NCBI RefSeq assembly: GCF_900109375.1
Contig: NZ_FOAB01000003.1
Span: 84,620-148,619 of the forward strand
From: Aquimarina amphilecti
GTDB lineage: Bacteria > Bacteroidota > Bacteroidia > Flavobacteriales > Flavobacteriaceae
Direction: 5' to 3'
Length of the DNA stretch: 64,000 nt
A model generated the notes under the pieces. That model worked only from the letters and a program-made list of their open reading frames with translations, was not told where the DNA came from and did no database searches. This document shows, piece after piece, positions 8,392 to 16,162 of this stretch (positions within the stretch are counted from its first letter, which is position 1; each line of letters opens with the position of its first letter). The position numbers were made by a program, and so were the translations under genes.

Positions 8392-9275
8392 CCTATTAAT
8401 GGCTTATTATTATACTTTTTTATAAGATGAATAACATCATTTATTGGAACTTCTATAGCATATGTTCCGGTATATGAAGGACAGATAATACAGTCGTCAA
8501 AATAAAATTTAATAACATCTTCCGTAATAACAAAATTGTTTTTATAAACCTTAAAGTCTTCCTTAGATAATTCCCAGCATTCATAATATAAGTCTCCAGA
8601 ATTTATTCCGTCAGATATCACAGTATTAATAGTACTTAGTAATTCACTTTCGGAATCATCAATAAAAAAATCGTCATAATATAGAAATCCATGATTCTCT
8701 AAATCGTAATTAAGACACTCGAACATATAGGTGGAATGTTTCATCCCAGAATAATAATTCTCTTTATAGAGTAGCACACTGATAAGCTGTTGTTTTACCG
8801 TGTATATTTTATAATCAATAATTCGTTTATCCATGCACCTGCCAATTGCTAGAGAATCACAGAATAGGACCTTATCTTCTAAAATTTCATTTTCCGTAGC
8901 TTCAATATTTAAATAGTTTTCTGTCAGAAAATCATTAAATACGGCATTATTCTCATCCATATTCTCATTTAGGTAAGGATATTTATAATCCAAAATATAC
9001 ACGTCTTCAGCTTTATAGAATTGCTTATCTATAACCAGTTCCTGTAATTTATGTTCATCATCTTTTGTAGAGATAAGACGCTCTACTTTTGTTGATTTTG
9101 TTTTTTCCTGATGTAGCTCTTGTTGCTCTTCTAATACATACTGTATACTATCTTCACTTAGAGTATTATCTTTTTCTATCTGTGTAGTGTAGGTTTCAGG
9201 TTTTTCTTTGATCTGAGTTTTATTGTTACAAGCTATTAAGCTTAACATCATAAAACTGGTAATTAGCGTTCTCAT
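8388..9275 (-). CDS. DUF3298-type lipoprotein
   Basis: The 295-aa protein has a lipoprotein signal (LSLIAC, Cys16), a charged Glu/Lys/Thr-rich linker to about residue 75, and a C-terminal domain matching DUF3298/DUF4163 (RsiV-like) proteins: 'YPYLNENMDENNAVFNDFL', YYSGMKHSTYMFECLNYDLE and the final 'YFDDCIICPSYTGTYAIEVP'. Such domains bind peptidoglycan fragments or lysozyme in some homologues; the role here is unknown. It is the first gene of the operon leading to trx-deoC-deoD and lies directly behind an Fnr-type promoter. Confidence 0.65.
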   Translation of the reverse strand: MRTLITSFMMLSLIACNNKTQIKEKPETYTTQIEKDNTLSEDSIQYVLEEQQELHQEKTKSTKVERLISTKDDEHKLQELVIDKQFYKAEDVYILDYKYPYLNENMDENNAVFNDFLTENYLNIEATENEILEDKVLFCDSLAIGRCMDKRIIDYKIYTVKQQLISVLLYKENYYSGMKHSTYMFECLNYDLENHGFLYYDDFFIDDSESELLSTINTVISDGINSGDLYYECWELSKEDFKVYKNNFVITEDVIKFYFDDCIICPSYTGTYAIEVPINDVIHLIKKYNNKPLIG

Positions 9276-9295
9276 AGGATACTTTTTATTTTATA

Positions 9296-9338
9296 TAAAT
9301 GTAATAGGGCTACTTCTTAAAAAATATGATATCCATCA
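9296..9338 (-). promoter_or_regulatory. Fnr/Crp-type box plus -7 element (minus strand)
   Basis: The perfect palindrome TGATATCCATCA occupies 9327-9338. Reading the minus strand, TACATTTA (9303-9296) follows after exactly 23 bp and matches TAnnTTTG except for the last base. The start codon of the DUF3298 gene is 20 bp further. Confidence 0.68.
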
Positions 9339-9351
9339 GTTATATGGACAT

Positions 9352-9384
9352 AAAAAAACGGGCATCATCATATGAAACCCGTTT
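9352..9384 (-). terminator. intrinsic terminator (minus strand)
   Basis: AAACGGG (9356-9362) pairs with CCCGTTT (9378-9384). On the minus strand the stem runs into seven T (complement of 9352-9358). It closes the transcript of the 94-aa membrane protein gene at 9411-9695. Confidence 0.75.
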
Positions 9385-9410
9385 CTAATTAAGTGTTATA
9401 TGTAAAAATA

Positions 9411-9695
9411 TCAAAACAAACTATTTCCAATAATTAGTAAACTATTAACTAGTAGACTTACGATCAATAGATCTAATACTAATTTAGGCTTCTGAACTGT
9501 TAATATCGCAGCATTATGAGCACTACAAACGGATACCGTTAAAAATACTAGAAGCATTTGTATAAAACCATTACCTCCTAATAAGGTGGTCATAATTGCA
9601 ATGGAGCCTAAACAAGTAGATGCAATAATTGCTAAAGCGGAATATCCTATATAATTCTCAGAAAAATCAGCATTAATTTTCGCGTAAAATGTCAT
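9411..9695 (-). CDS. small membrane protein, three helices
   Basis: The 94-aa protein has three predicted membrane helices separated by short loops. The first helix contains 'YSALAIIASTCLGSIAIM', and a conserved-looking SAHNAAILTVQKPK loop joins the last two. I do not recognise the family. It is monocistronic, with an Fnr-type promoter in front and a terminator behind, so it probably belongs to the low-oxygen regulon. Confidence 0.65.
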   Translation of the reverse strand: MTFYAKINADFSENYIGYSALAIIASTCLGSIAIMTTLLGGNGFIQMLLVFLTVSVCSAHNAAILTVQKPKLVLDLLIVSLLVNSLLIIGNSLF

Positions 9696-9719
9696 AATAA
9701 TTAATTTTTAAATTCAGAG

Positions 9720-9762
9720 TAAAACTAAAGGTGTTTTACATATTAAAATATGATAAAAATCA
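9720..9762 (-). promoter_or_regulatory. Fnr/Crp-type box plus -7 element (minus strand)
   Basis: The perfect TGATAAAAATCA (9751-9762) overlaps the last codon of the upstream gene. On the minus strand TAGTTTTA (9727-9720) follows after exactly 23 bp, and the start codon of the 94-aa protein comes 24 bp later. Confidence 0.7.
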
Positions 9763-10164
9763 GTTCTCAAAAATTAACCGAAGCTTTCCTAGCATCATTA
9801 ATTCTGATTTATTTTTACCAGAAAAAGCACTTGCAATACTATTAGATGTATTCCAAACCAATTTCTTTACGTTATCCGTAAAAAGTGATTTATTTTCTAA
9901 ATAAAAATCTTCGAATTCGTAAAAGCTGTCTTCTGCAACAAGTTCTTTATAATCTAACCAATCAAAGACAATTTCAATCTGGAAAGCAGCATCTGCTCCA
10001 AACTCATCTTCTAAATCATCAATATCTAACCAAGCTGATTTCACTATTTTTTTTAAGGTTGTATATTCAGATTCACGTACTACTTTATCAGAAGCGGCAA
10101 TAGCATAAAACAATTTGCCTAAATTTTGATAAAAACTAATTCCTATGTTTTGAGCTGCATTCAT
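9760..10164 (-). CDS. TerB-like helical protein
   Basis: The 134-aa all-helical protein contains YAIAASDKVVRESEYTTLKK near the N-terminus. This 'A.aDg.....E...l...' pattern is typical of TerB/DjlA-type acidic helical bundles. Proteins of this class are linked to stress or tellurite response, but the role here is unknown. It is transcribed away from the histidine kinase gene, and an Fnr-type box in the shared 105-bp gap faces it with the standard 23-bp spacing. Confidence 0.6.
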   Translation of the reverse strand: MNAAQNIGISFYQNLGKLFYAIAASDKVVRESEYTTLKKIVKSAWLDIDDLEDEFGADAAFQIEIVFDWLDYKELVAEDSFYEFEDFYLENKSLFTDNVKKLVWNTSNSIASAFSGKNKSELMMLGKLRLIFEN

Positions 10165-10190
10165 TTTACTATTTTTTTTTGTTTATTTAA

Positions 10191-10233
10191 CAAAAGTAAC
10201 ATCTCACATTCACCTTTTTTATGACAAAAATCA
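10191..10233 (-). promoter_or_regulatory. Fnr/Crp-type box in divergent promoter region
   Basis: TGACAAAAATCA (10222-10233) lies between divergent genes. On the minus strand TACTTTTG (10198-10191) follows after exactly 23 bp, so the box drives the TerB-like gene. On the plus strand TATTTTTG (10258-10265) follows after 24 bp but ends only 4 bp before the kinase ATG. A transcript from it would therefore be leaderless or nearly so. Confidence 0.72.
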
Positions 10234-10269
10234 GTTCTCAAAATGAGGCAAATTGACTATTTTTGAGAA

Positions 10270-11499
10270 ATGAGGGTCTTTGAGAAAAACAATAATATTT
10301 TTAAGATTCTTTCTGAAGCAATTTCAGAAGGAATTGTAGTTGTCAATAAAGATCAAATAATTGTTGCTACCAATGAATCTGCGAATGATATATTCGGCTA
10401 CGAAAAAGACGAGTTAGTAGGTGAAAAATTGACCATTCTTATTCCTAAAAAACATCATCACGCACATCCTAAATATGTGGAAAAATTCATAGATGATAGT
10501 GGAAAAAGAAGTATGGGTATTGGTAGAGATCTTTATGGAGTAAGAAAAGATGACAGTAAATTCCCAGTTGAAGTTGGACTTAACCCATTTGAAATCTATG
10601 AGAATTCTTATGTAATGGCTTTAGTCAGTGATATCACATTGCGTAAAGAACAAGAAGTTAGAATACAGGAATTAAATACTGAACTTGAAGAAAAAATAAG
10701 AAAAAGAACGCAAGAGCTTTCTATTACTATAAAAGAATTAGAAGAAGAAATAAAACTACGTAAAGAGGCAGAAGCAATCACCCAAGAATCTTTAAAAAAA
10801 GAGAGACAGCTAAATGAATTAAAAACAAAGTTTCTTTCCTTGGTTTCTCATGAATTTAAAACACCATTAAGTGGAATTCTTACTTCTGCAACTTTAATAG
10901 GAAAATATACTAAAGCTGAACAACAAGAAAAAAGAGATAAGCATCTTGATACTATTAAAAACAAAGTGAAATACTTGGATAATATCCTTAATGACTTTCT
11001 ATCGGTAGAACGTTTAGAAAGTGGTAAAGTGAAGTATAAATTCACCACATTTCCACTTAGCAAAGTAATCAATGAAGTAATATATGACGCTAATATGTTA
11101 CTAAAAGATGGTCAGCGTATAAAATACCCAAAGGATATAGATGAGTATGTCATAGATTTTGATGAAAAAATATTAGAACTAGTATTAACAAACCTCATCA
11201 GAAATGCGATAAAGTATTCTGGAGAGAACACTACTATAGATTTACAGGTTTTATTAGAAAACGACCTGCTCACCTTTTATATTATAGATCAAGGAATTGG
11301 TATCCCTGAAAAAGAACAAGAATTTATTTTTAAAAGATATTTTAGAGCAGAAAATGCGCTATTGGATCAAGGAACAGGAATCGGATTGAACATCGTAAAA
11401 AGTCATTTAGAAAACCTTGGAGGAAGCATTACTTTTAAAAGTAAAGAAAATCAAGGATCTACTTTTACAGTAAACATACCTATATCAAAATTATCATAA
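10270..11499 (+). CDS. FixL-like PAS sensor histidine kinase
   Basis: The 409-aa protein is cytoplasmic, with no membrane helix. It has a PAS domain (about residues 12-128), a coiled coil (130-190), HisKA with phospho-acceptor His194 in SHEFKTPLSG, and HATPase with DQGIGIPEKE and GTGIGLNIVKSHLENLGG. In the PAS domain, PKKHHHAHPKY (His66) followed by MGIGRDLYGVRKDDSKFP lines up with the heme-proximal His and the GIGREV-G-RRKDG segment of rhizobial FixL. Heme and O2 sensing are therefore possible, but this is inference. The response regulator gene starts 2 bp after its stop, which indicates a two-component pair. Confidence 0.85.
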   Translation: MRVFEKNNNIFKILSEAISEGIVVVNKDQIIVATNESANDIFGYEKDELVGEKLTILIPKKHHHAHPKYVEKFIDDSGKRSMGIGRDLYGVRKDDSKFPVEVGLNPFEIYENSYVMALVSDITLRKEQEVRIQELNTELEEKIRKRTQELSITIKELEEEIKLRKEAEAITQESLKKERQLNELKTKFLSLVSHEFKTPLSGILTSATLIGKYTKAEQQEKRDKHLDTIKNKVKYLDNILNDFLSVERLESGKVKYKFTTFPLSKVINEVIYDANMLLKDGQRIKYPKDIDEYVIDFDEKILELVLTNLIRNAIKYSGENTTIDLQVLLENDLLTFYIIDQGIGIPEKEQEFIFKRYFRAENALLDQGTGIGLNIVKSHLENLGGSITFKSKENQGSTFTVNIPISKLS

Positions 11500-11501
11500 T
11501 C

Positions 11502-12557
11502 ATGAAAACTATTCTATTAATAGAAGACGATACTGCTCTAAGAGAAAATACCGCAGAACTTTTAGAATTATCCGATTATAATGTGATCACATCTCCAAAT
11601 GGTAAAATAGGTATTACTAAAGCGAAAGAAGAAAAACCTGATATCATTGTTTGTGATATTATGATGCCAGAGATCGATGGTTATGGTGTTCTGGAAGCAT
11701 TATCTCGTGATACTATTACTGATCAAATACCTTTTATCTTTTTATCTGCTAAAACAGAACATAAAGAGATCCGTAAAGGAATGGATTTAGGAGCGGATGA
11801 TTATCTTACAAAACCTTTTGATGAAGACGATTTATTAAGTGCTATAGAGAGCCGTTTGGCAAAAGCCCATATTATTTCTAAAAGATTAAAAGAACAACCT
11901 CAAAAACCAGAAGAAGATTCAGGAGATGGGTTGAGAAGCTTACACGAACTCAAAAACTTTTTTGATGATCACGGAGATATTTCAAGTCACACCAAAGGAG
12001 ACGCTATTTTTAAAGAAGGAGATCATTCTAATAAAATATACTTGATTCTGAAAGGTGTGGTCAAAACGCATAAAATGGATGAAAGTGGTAAAGAATTGAT
12101 TACGGCATTGTTTAAAGAAGATGATTTTTTAGGTTTTACATCATTTACCGATCATACTCCATATCAAGAATCAGCAACTGCAGTAGAAGATGCAGAGTTG
12201 GCCGGTGTATCTAAAACAGATCTAAAAGATATATTAGAAAAAAGTAAAAACATTTCTTTAGAATTAATGGAATTGCTTAGTGATAATCTTTCCGAAATAA
12301 AAGAGCAATTATTACAGATGGCGTATAGTTCGGTCCGTAAAAAAACTGCTCAAACCATTTTACAATTCACTCAAGTATTAAATAAAAAACCTGAAGAAAG
12401 TATTAAAATATCCCGAAACGATTTAGCTAGTGTGGCGGGTATTGCCACAGAAAGTTTAATACGTACATTATCCAGTTTTAAAAAAGATGGACTTATCGAA
12501 ATTGAAGGTCGTAATATTAAAATCTTAGATCTACCAAAACTTCAACTTATAGAATAA
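11502..12557 (+). CDS. response regulator with receiver fused to Crp/Fnr module
   Basis: The 351-aa protein begins with a receiver domain (residues 3-120) having acidic pair Glu8/Asp9-Asp10, phospho-acceptor Asp52 in CDIMMPEIDG, Ser82 and Lys104 in LTKPF. A linker leads to a cyclic-nucleotide-binding-type beta roll (about 150-240), a long helix, and a winged helix (about 285-345). The recognition helix reads GIATESLIRTL; the Glu and Arg align with Glu209 and Arg213 of Fnr, which contact the TGA half-site. There is no Fnr cysteine cluster, so oxygen sensing would come from the kinase. It combines FixJ and FixK roles in one chain and is the likely reader of the TGAN-N4-ATCA boxes. Confidence 0.9.
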   Translation: MKTILLIEDDTALRENTAELLELSDYNVITSPNGKIGITKAKEEKPDIIVCDIMMPEIDGYGVLEALSRDTITDQIPFIFLSAKTEHKEIRKGMDLGADDYLTKPFDEDDLLSAIESRLAKAHIISKRLKEQPQKPEEDSGDGLRSLHELKNFFDDHGDISSHTKGDAIFKEGDHSNKIYLILKGVVKTHKMDESGKELITALFKEDDFLGFTSFTDHTPYQESATAVEDAELAGVSKTDLKDILEKSKNISLELMELLSDNLSEIKEQLLQMAYSSVRKKTAQTILQFTQVLNKKPEESIKISRNDLASVAGIATESLIRTLSSFKKDGLIEIEGRNIKILDLPKLQLIE

Positions 12558-12570
12558 AAAACAGCTAAGC

Positions 12571-12613
12571 TGATTTTTGTCATATTTTTCATAGACACAT
12601 CCTAATACATTTG
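12571..12613 (+). promoter_or_regulatory. Fnr/Crp-type box plus -7 element
   Basis: TGATTTTTGTCA (12571-12582) is followed after exactly 23 bp by TACATTTG (12606-12613). The start codon of the second universal stress protein lies 21 bp downstream. One half-site differs by one base (GTCA). Confidence 0.73.
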
Positions 12614-12634
12614 TTGTATTAGAACGTATTAAAA

Positions 12635-13474
12635 ATGAAGAATATTCTTATTCCAACAGATTTTTCGGAAAATTCATGGAATGCTATTACCTATGCTTTG
12701 TCATTTTTTGAAAAAGTAAGATGTAATTTCTATTTTCTACATATTTCCCCATATAAACAAGTTATCGGGAATGAATCATTTTTTGAGTCAACTCATCAAG
12801 TTGTAGAAAACGTTACTCGTAATGATCAGGAACAAATGCAATTACTATTAAAAAGGGTTCAAAAATTACCTCTTAATCCAAAACATCACTTCTTTACTAT
12901 CAATGAGTATATCTTTTTTATAGATACCATTCGAAAACAGGTTGAAGAAAAGGGTATTGATTTTATCGTAATGGGAACTAAAGGAGCTTCTGGATTAAAA
13001 GAAAAAACAGTAGGTAGTAATACCGGTGATGTCATAACCAAGGTAAAATGTCCAGTTCTAGTAATTCCTGAAAAAGCCAAATATTCTAAAATTAATGAAA
13101 TTGCTTTCCCTACAGATTATAATATATTCTATAAAAGTAAAATACTACAAACCATAACAGAAACTCTTACTATCAATAATGCAGCACTACGAGTGTTACA
13201 TATTGCTAAAAAAGAAAAAGAACTTACAGAGTTACAAAAAAGAAACAAAAATATTCTTAATGATTTTTTAGAAGAAGATATAGATCATAGTTTTCACTCT
13301 TTATCTAATACTAATATAGAACAAGCTGTTCAATGCTTTGTAGAAAGCCGAGATATCAGTATGATCACCATGGTTGCTAAGAACCTCAACTTTTTTCAAA
13401 GGATTCTATTTCATCCAACAGTAGAAAAAATAAGTTATCATATCAATATCCCATTTCTCGTATTACACGAATAA
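12635..13474 (+). CDS. universal stress protein, two UspA domains
   Basis: The 279-aa protein is a paralogue of the 5,196 gene. Domain one (about 1-147) begins MKNILIPTDFSENSWNAITY and has the nucleotide loop GTKGASGLKEKTVGSNTGD. Domain two is degenerate, with no G-2x-G-9x-G loop. It sits behind an Fnr-type box and 22 bp before hemN, so it is probably co-transcribed with heme synthesis under low oxygen. Confidence 0.88.
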   Translation: MKNILIPTDFSENSWNAITYALSFFEKVRCNFYFLHISPYKQVIGNESFFESTHQVVENVTRNDQEQMQLLLKRVQKLPLNPKHHFFTINEYIFFIDTIRKQVEEKGIDFIVMGTKGASGLKEKTVGSNTGDVITKVKCPVLVIPEKAKYSKINEIAFPTDYNIFYKSKILQTITETLTINNAALRVLHIAKKEKELTELQKRNKNILNDFLEEDIDHSFHSLSNTNIEQAVQCFVESRDISMITMVAKNLNFFQRILFHPTVEKISYHINIPFLVLHE

Positions 13475-13496
13475 GAATTACCTAAAAAATAATACA

Positions 13497-14861
13497 ATGC
13501 ATACTAATTTAGTGGACAAATATAATGTTCCAGGACCTAGATACACCAGTTATCCTACAGTACCCTATTGGGATCAAGAAATATTTTCATTAAATAAGTG
13601 GAAAAACTCAGTGATAACATCCTTTAAAGAAAGTAATGACTCACAAGGAATCAGTATATATATTCATTTACCTTTTTGTGAAAGCATGTGTACTTTCTGT
13701 GGATGTAACAAACGGATTACTAAACGACATACTGTAGAAATACCATATATCAATTCGGTTTTAAAAGAATGGCAGTTATATCTAAATATGCTAGAAACAA
13801 AACCAAAAATTAAAGAATTGCATTTGGGTGGAGGAACCCCCACATTCTTTTCATCAGAAAACTTAGAATACTTAATCAAGGGATTGTTTTCTTCTACAAA
13901 ATCAGCTGAAGCTTGTGAATTTAGTTTTGAAGGGCATCCAAATAACACTACTCGTGAACATCTACAAACATTATACGATGTAGGTTTTAGAAGAGTAAGT
14001 TTTGGTGTTCAGGACTATAATGAAAAGGTCCAAAAAGCAATTCATCGTGTACAACCATTTGAAAAAGTAAAATATGTTACCGAAATAGCAAGAGAAATTG
14101 GATATACTTCGATTGGTCATGATATCATTTTTGGATTACCATTCCAGACTGAAGAAGCTGTAGTTCATACTATTCAGAAAACCAAAGAATTATTACCTGA
14201 TCGATTAGCTTTCTACAGTTACGCGCATATTCCATGGCAAAAAGGAAATGGACAACGCGGGTATAATGAAAAAGACCTTCCTACTGGAGAACAAAAACGA
14301 CGACAATACGAAACTGGTAAAAAATTATTATCCAAAGTCGGTTATGTAGAAATAGGAATGGATCATTTTGCACTTAAAAGCGATACACTATTCCTAGCTA
14401 TGGAAGATCAAAACCTACATCGTAATTTTATGGGGTACACGGTATCAAAAACCAAAATGATGATCGGTTTAGGAGTATCTTCTATTAGTGATAGCTGGTA
14501 TGGGTTTGCTCAAAATGTAAAAGGCATAGAATCCTATCAAAATTTAGTCAACCAAGGAATAATACCAGTATACAGAGGTCATATACTAACAAAAAAAGAT
14601 GAAATCATAAGACAACATATACTAAACCTTATGTGTAATTTTAGGACCGAATGGAGTAATAACCAACTTTATTTTGATGAATTAATAGATGTATCTATAC
14701 GCTTAAAAGAAATGGAACAAGACGGATTGGTAATTATGACCGATCATAGTATTGAAGTTACCGAAAAAGGGAAACCATTTGTGCGTAACATCTGCATGGC
14801 TTTTGACTTACGATTACAACAAAATAAACCTGGAACACAACTTTTCTCAATGACTGTATAA
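13497..14861 (+). CDS. hemN: oxygen-independent coproporphyrinogen III oxidase
   Basis: The 454-aa protein is a radical SAM enzyme with the HemN cluster motif CESMCTFCGC (Cys61, Cys65, Cys68, with Cys70). It opens with the HemN-specific 'KYNVPGPRYTSYPTVPYW' and has the GGGTPTF motif and the C-terminal HemN domain. It decarboxylates coproporphyrinogen III to protoporphyrinogen IX without O2, supplying heme when oxygen is scarce, for example for the cbb3 oxidase encoded next door. It follows the universal stress protein gene by 22 bp and is convergent with the cco operon. Confidence 0.95.
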   Translation: MHTNLVDKYNVPGPRYTSYPTVPYWDQEIFSLNKWKNSVITSFKESNDSQGISIYIHLPFCESMCTFCGCNKRITKRHTVEIPYINSVLKEWQLYLNMLETKPKIKELHLGGGTPTFFSSENLEYLIKGLFSSTKSAEACEFSFEGHPNNTTREHLQTLYDVGFRRVSFGVQDYNEKVQKAIHRVQPFEKVKYVTEIAREIGYTSIGHDIIFGLPFQTEEAVVHTIQKTKELLPDRLAFYSYAHIPWQKGNGQRGYNEKDLPTGEQKRRQYETGKKLLSKVGYVEIGMDHFALKSDTLFLAMEDQNLHRNFMGYTVSKTKMMIGLGVSSISDSWYGFAQNVKGIESYQNLVNQGIIPVYRGHILTKKDEIIRQHILNLMCNFRTEWSNNQLYFDELIDVSIRLKEMEQDGLVIMTDHSIEVTEKGKPFVRNICMAFDLRLQQNKPGTQLFSMTV

Positions 14862-14901
14862 AATAGCTGTTTTAAGGTTTTTAAATACTGTATAATTACT
14901 A

Positions 14902-15606
14902 CTAATGACATTCGAAATTGGAAGAAACAATTTCTGTAGATTGTTTTGGCGAAACATATGGAATTCCTAATCCCATTCCTCTTAAAATAAATAACAAACC
15001 CATCATCACAATAAACATAGGAATAGCTTTTTGAATATGTTTTCGTATCCACTTTCCTTTAAACATATTACCTGCATACACCACTAAAGTCATTAGTGGA
15101 ATCGTACCTAAACCAAATAAAAGCACATACAGTGTACTATTCATAATATTACCTAAAGCTACCGCAGCAAAAACTGCCATATATACCAATCCACAAGGAA
15201 GAAATCCGTTTAAAAAACCAATAGTTAAAAATGTATCTGGTGTTTTCTTTTTAAGTTCTTTTCCTAATGCACTCTTGATCTTAGAAATTATCCGATATAT
15301 CGGTTTAGAAAAATTATATTTCATAAGTACTGATGAAGGTATCAAAACCACTAGGATCATTACAATCCCAATGCTAATAGAAAGTCCTTGTTGCATTCCA
15401 AAAATGTTCAGACTATTTCCTATCAATCCAAAAAATAATCCTATAATACCGTATGCCAGCAAGCGGCCCAAATGATATAAAGAGATTTGAAAAACTTTCT
15501 TAAACTGATTCTTATGATCTAATGGCAACATAAACGCAATGGGGCCACACATCCCAACACAGTGAAAACTTCCTAAAAGACCTAATATGAATGCAGAAAC
15601 TAACAT
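14902..15606 (-). CDS. SafE/TauE-type (UreH domain) membrane protein of the cco cluster
   Basis: The 234-aa protein has six predicted membrane helices. The opening motif 'LLGSFHCVGMCGPIAFMLP' and a second FLPCGLVYMA motif, both with conserved cysteines, are typical of the sulfite exporter/cytochrome-biogenesis-like family that ends cbb3 operons in Bacteroidetes. A role in copper or heme delivery to the oxidase is inferred from context. Its start is directly adjacent to the stop of fixH. Confidence 0.85.
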   Translation of the reverse strand: MLVSAFILGLLGSFHCVGMCGPIAFMLPLDHKNQFKKVFQISLYHLGRLLAYGIIGLFFGLIGNSLNIFGMQQGLSISIGIVMILVVLIPSSVLMKYNFSKPIYRIISKIKSALGKELKKKTPDTFLTIGFLNGFLPCGLVYMAVFAAVALGNIMNSTLYVLLFGLGTIPLMTLVVYAGNMFKGKWIRKHIQKAIPMFIVMMGLLFILRGMGLGIPYVSPKQSTEIVSSNFECH

Positions 15607-16053
15607 TTAATATGTAAATGATTCTTTAAATAAATAAGAAGTATTCTCATGTTCCCAATTCACCGTAATGTTCCATCGCCCTTCTATCAACTTATTTTTC
15701 AGAACCAATAATTCTGAACTGTGTAGCTTGATCGGGACTTGGAAATCCAACTTTTTGTTAGAAGGACGATACAAGGAAATAGTTCCGGTCAGTTTTTTGG
15801 AGTTTATATCCTCCGGAAATGTAATCAGTAATCCTTCGGATACCTTTTTAATCGTAATATTACTTTTTAGTGCCTTTGCATTTTTTTCAGCATTGATCTC
15901 TTCCTGAAAAGCCAACTCTTGTTTGTAGTAATCTTCTGTTACTAAATCGTGTTCAAACTTTTTATCCGTATTCATTCGTATTACAAAGAATAGTATAAAA
16001 CTTATAAATCCTATAAATACCAATACAATTGCAGTACCCCAGTTTATTTTCAT
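15607..16053 (-). CDS. ccoH: FixH family protein (CcoH)
   Basis: The 148-aa protein has a single N-terminal membrane helix (about residues 7-25) and a periplasmic beta-sandwich containing YYKQELAFQEEINAEKNAK, the FixH/CcoH hallmark after the membrane segment. CcoH/FixH is needed for maturation and stability of the cbb3 oxidase. It lies between ccoG and the SafE-like gene in the operon. The 109-bp gap to ccoG holds a GGATTCC/GGAATCC inverted repeat. Confidence 0.85.
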   Translation of the reverse strand: MKINWGTAIVLVFIGFISFILFFVIRMNTDKKFEHDLVTEDYYKQELAFQEEINAEKNAKALKSNITIKKVSEGLLITFPEDINSKKLTGTISLYRPSNKKLDFQVPIKLHSSELLVLKNKLIEGRWNITVNWEHENTSYLFKESFTY

Positions 16054-16077
16054 AACTCATTTTTTTATTCCTGTTTA

Positions 16078-16101
16078 GGATTCCAGTTTAGGCCGGAATC
16101 C
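16078..16101. repeat. inverted repeat inside cco operon
   Basis: GGATTCC (16078-16084) and GGAATCC (16095-16101) form a 7-bp stem with a 10-nt loop between ccoG and ccoH. No T-run follows on the minus strand, so it may be an mRNA processing or stabilising hairpin rather than a terminator. Confidence 0.4.
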
Positions 16102-16162
16102 AAAACACATTTTTTAGAATTTTCTTTTCTCCACTACTCAGCAACTCATAGACTCACCTTCG

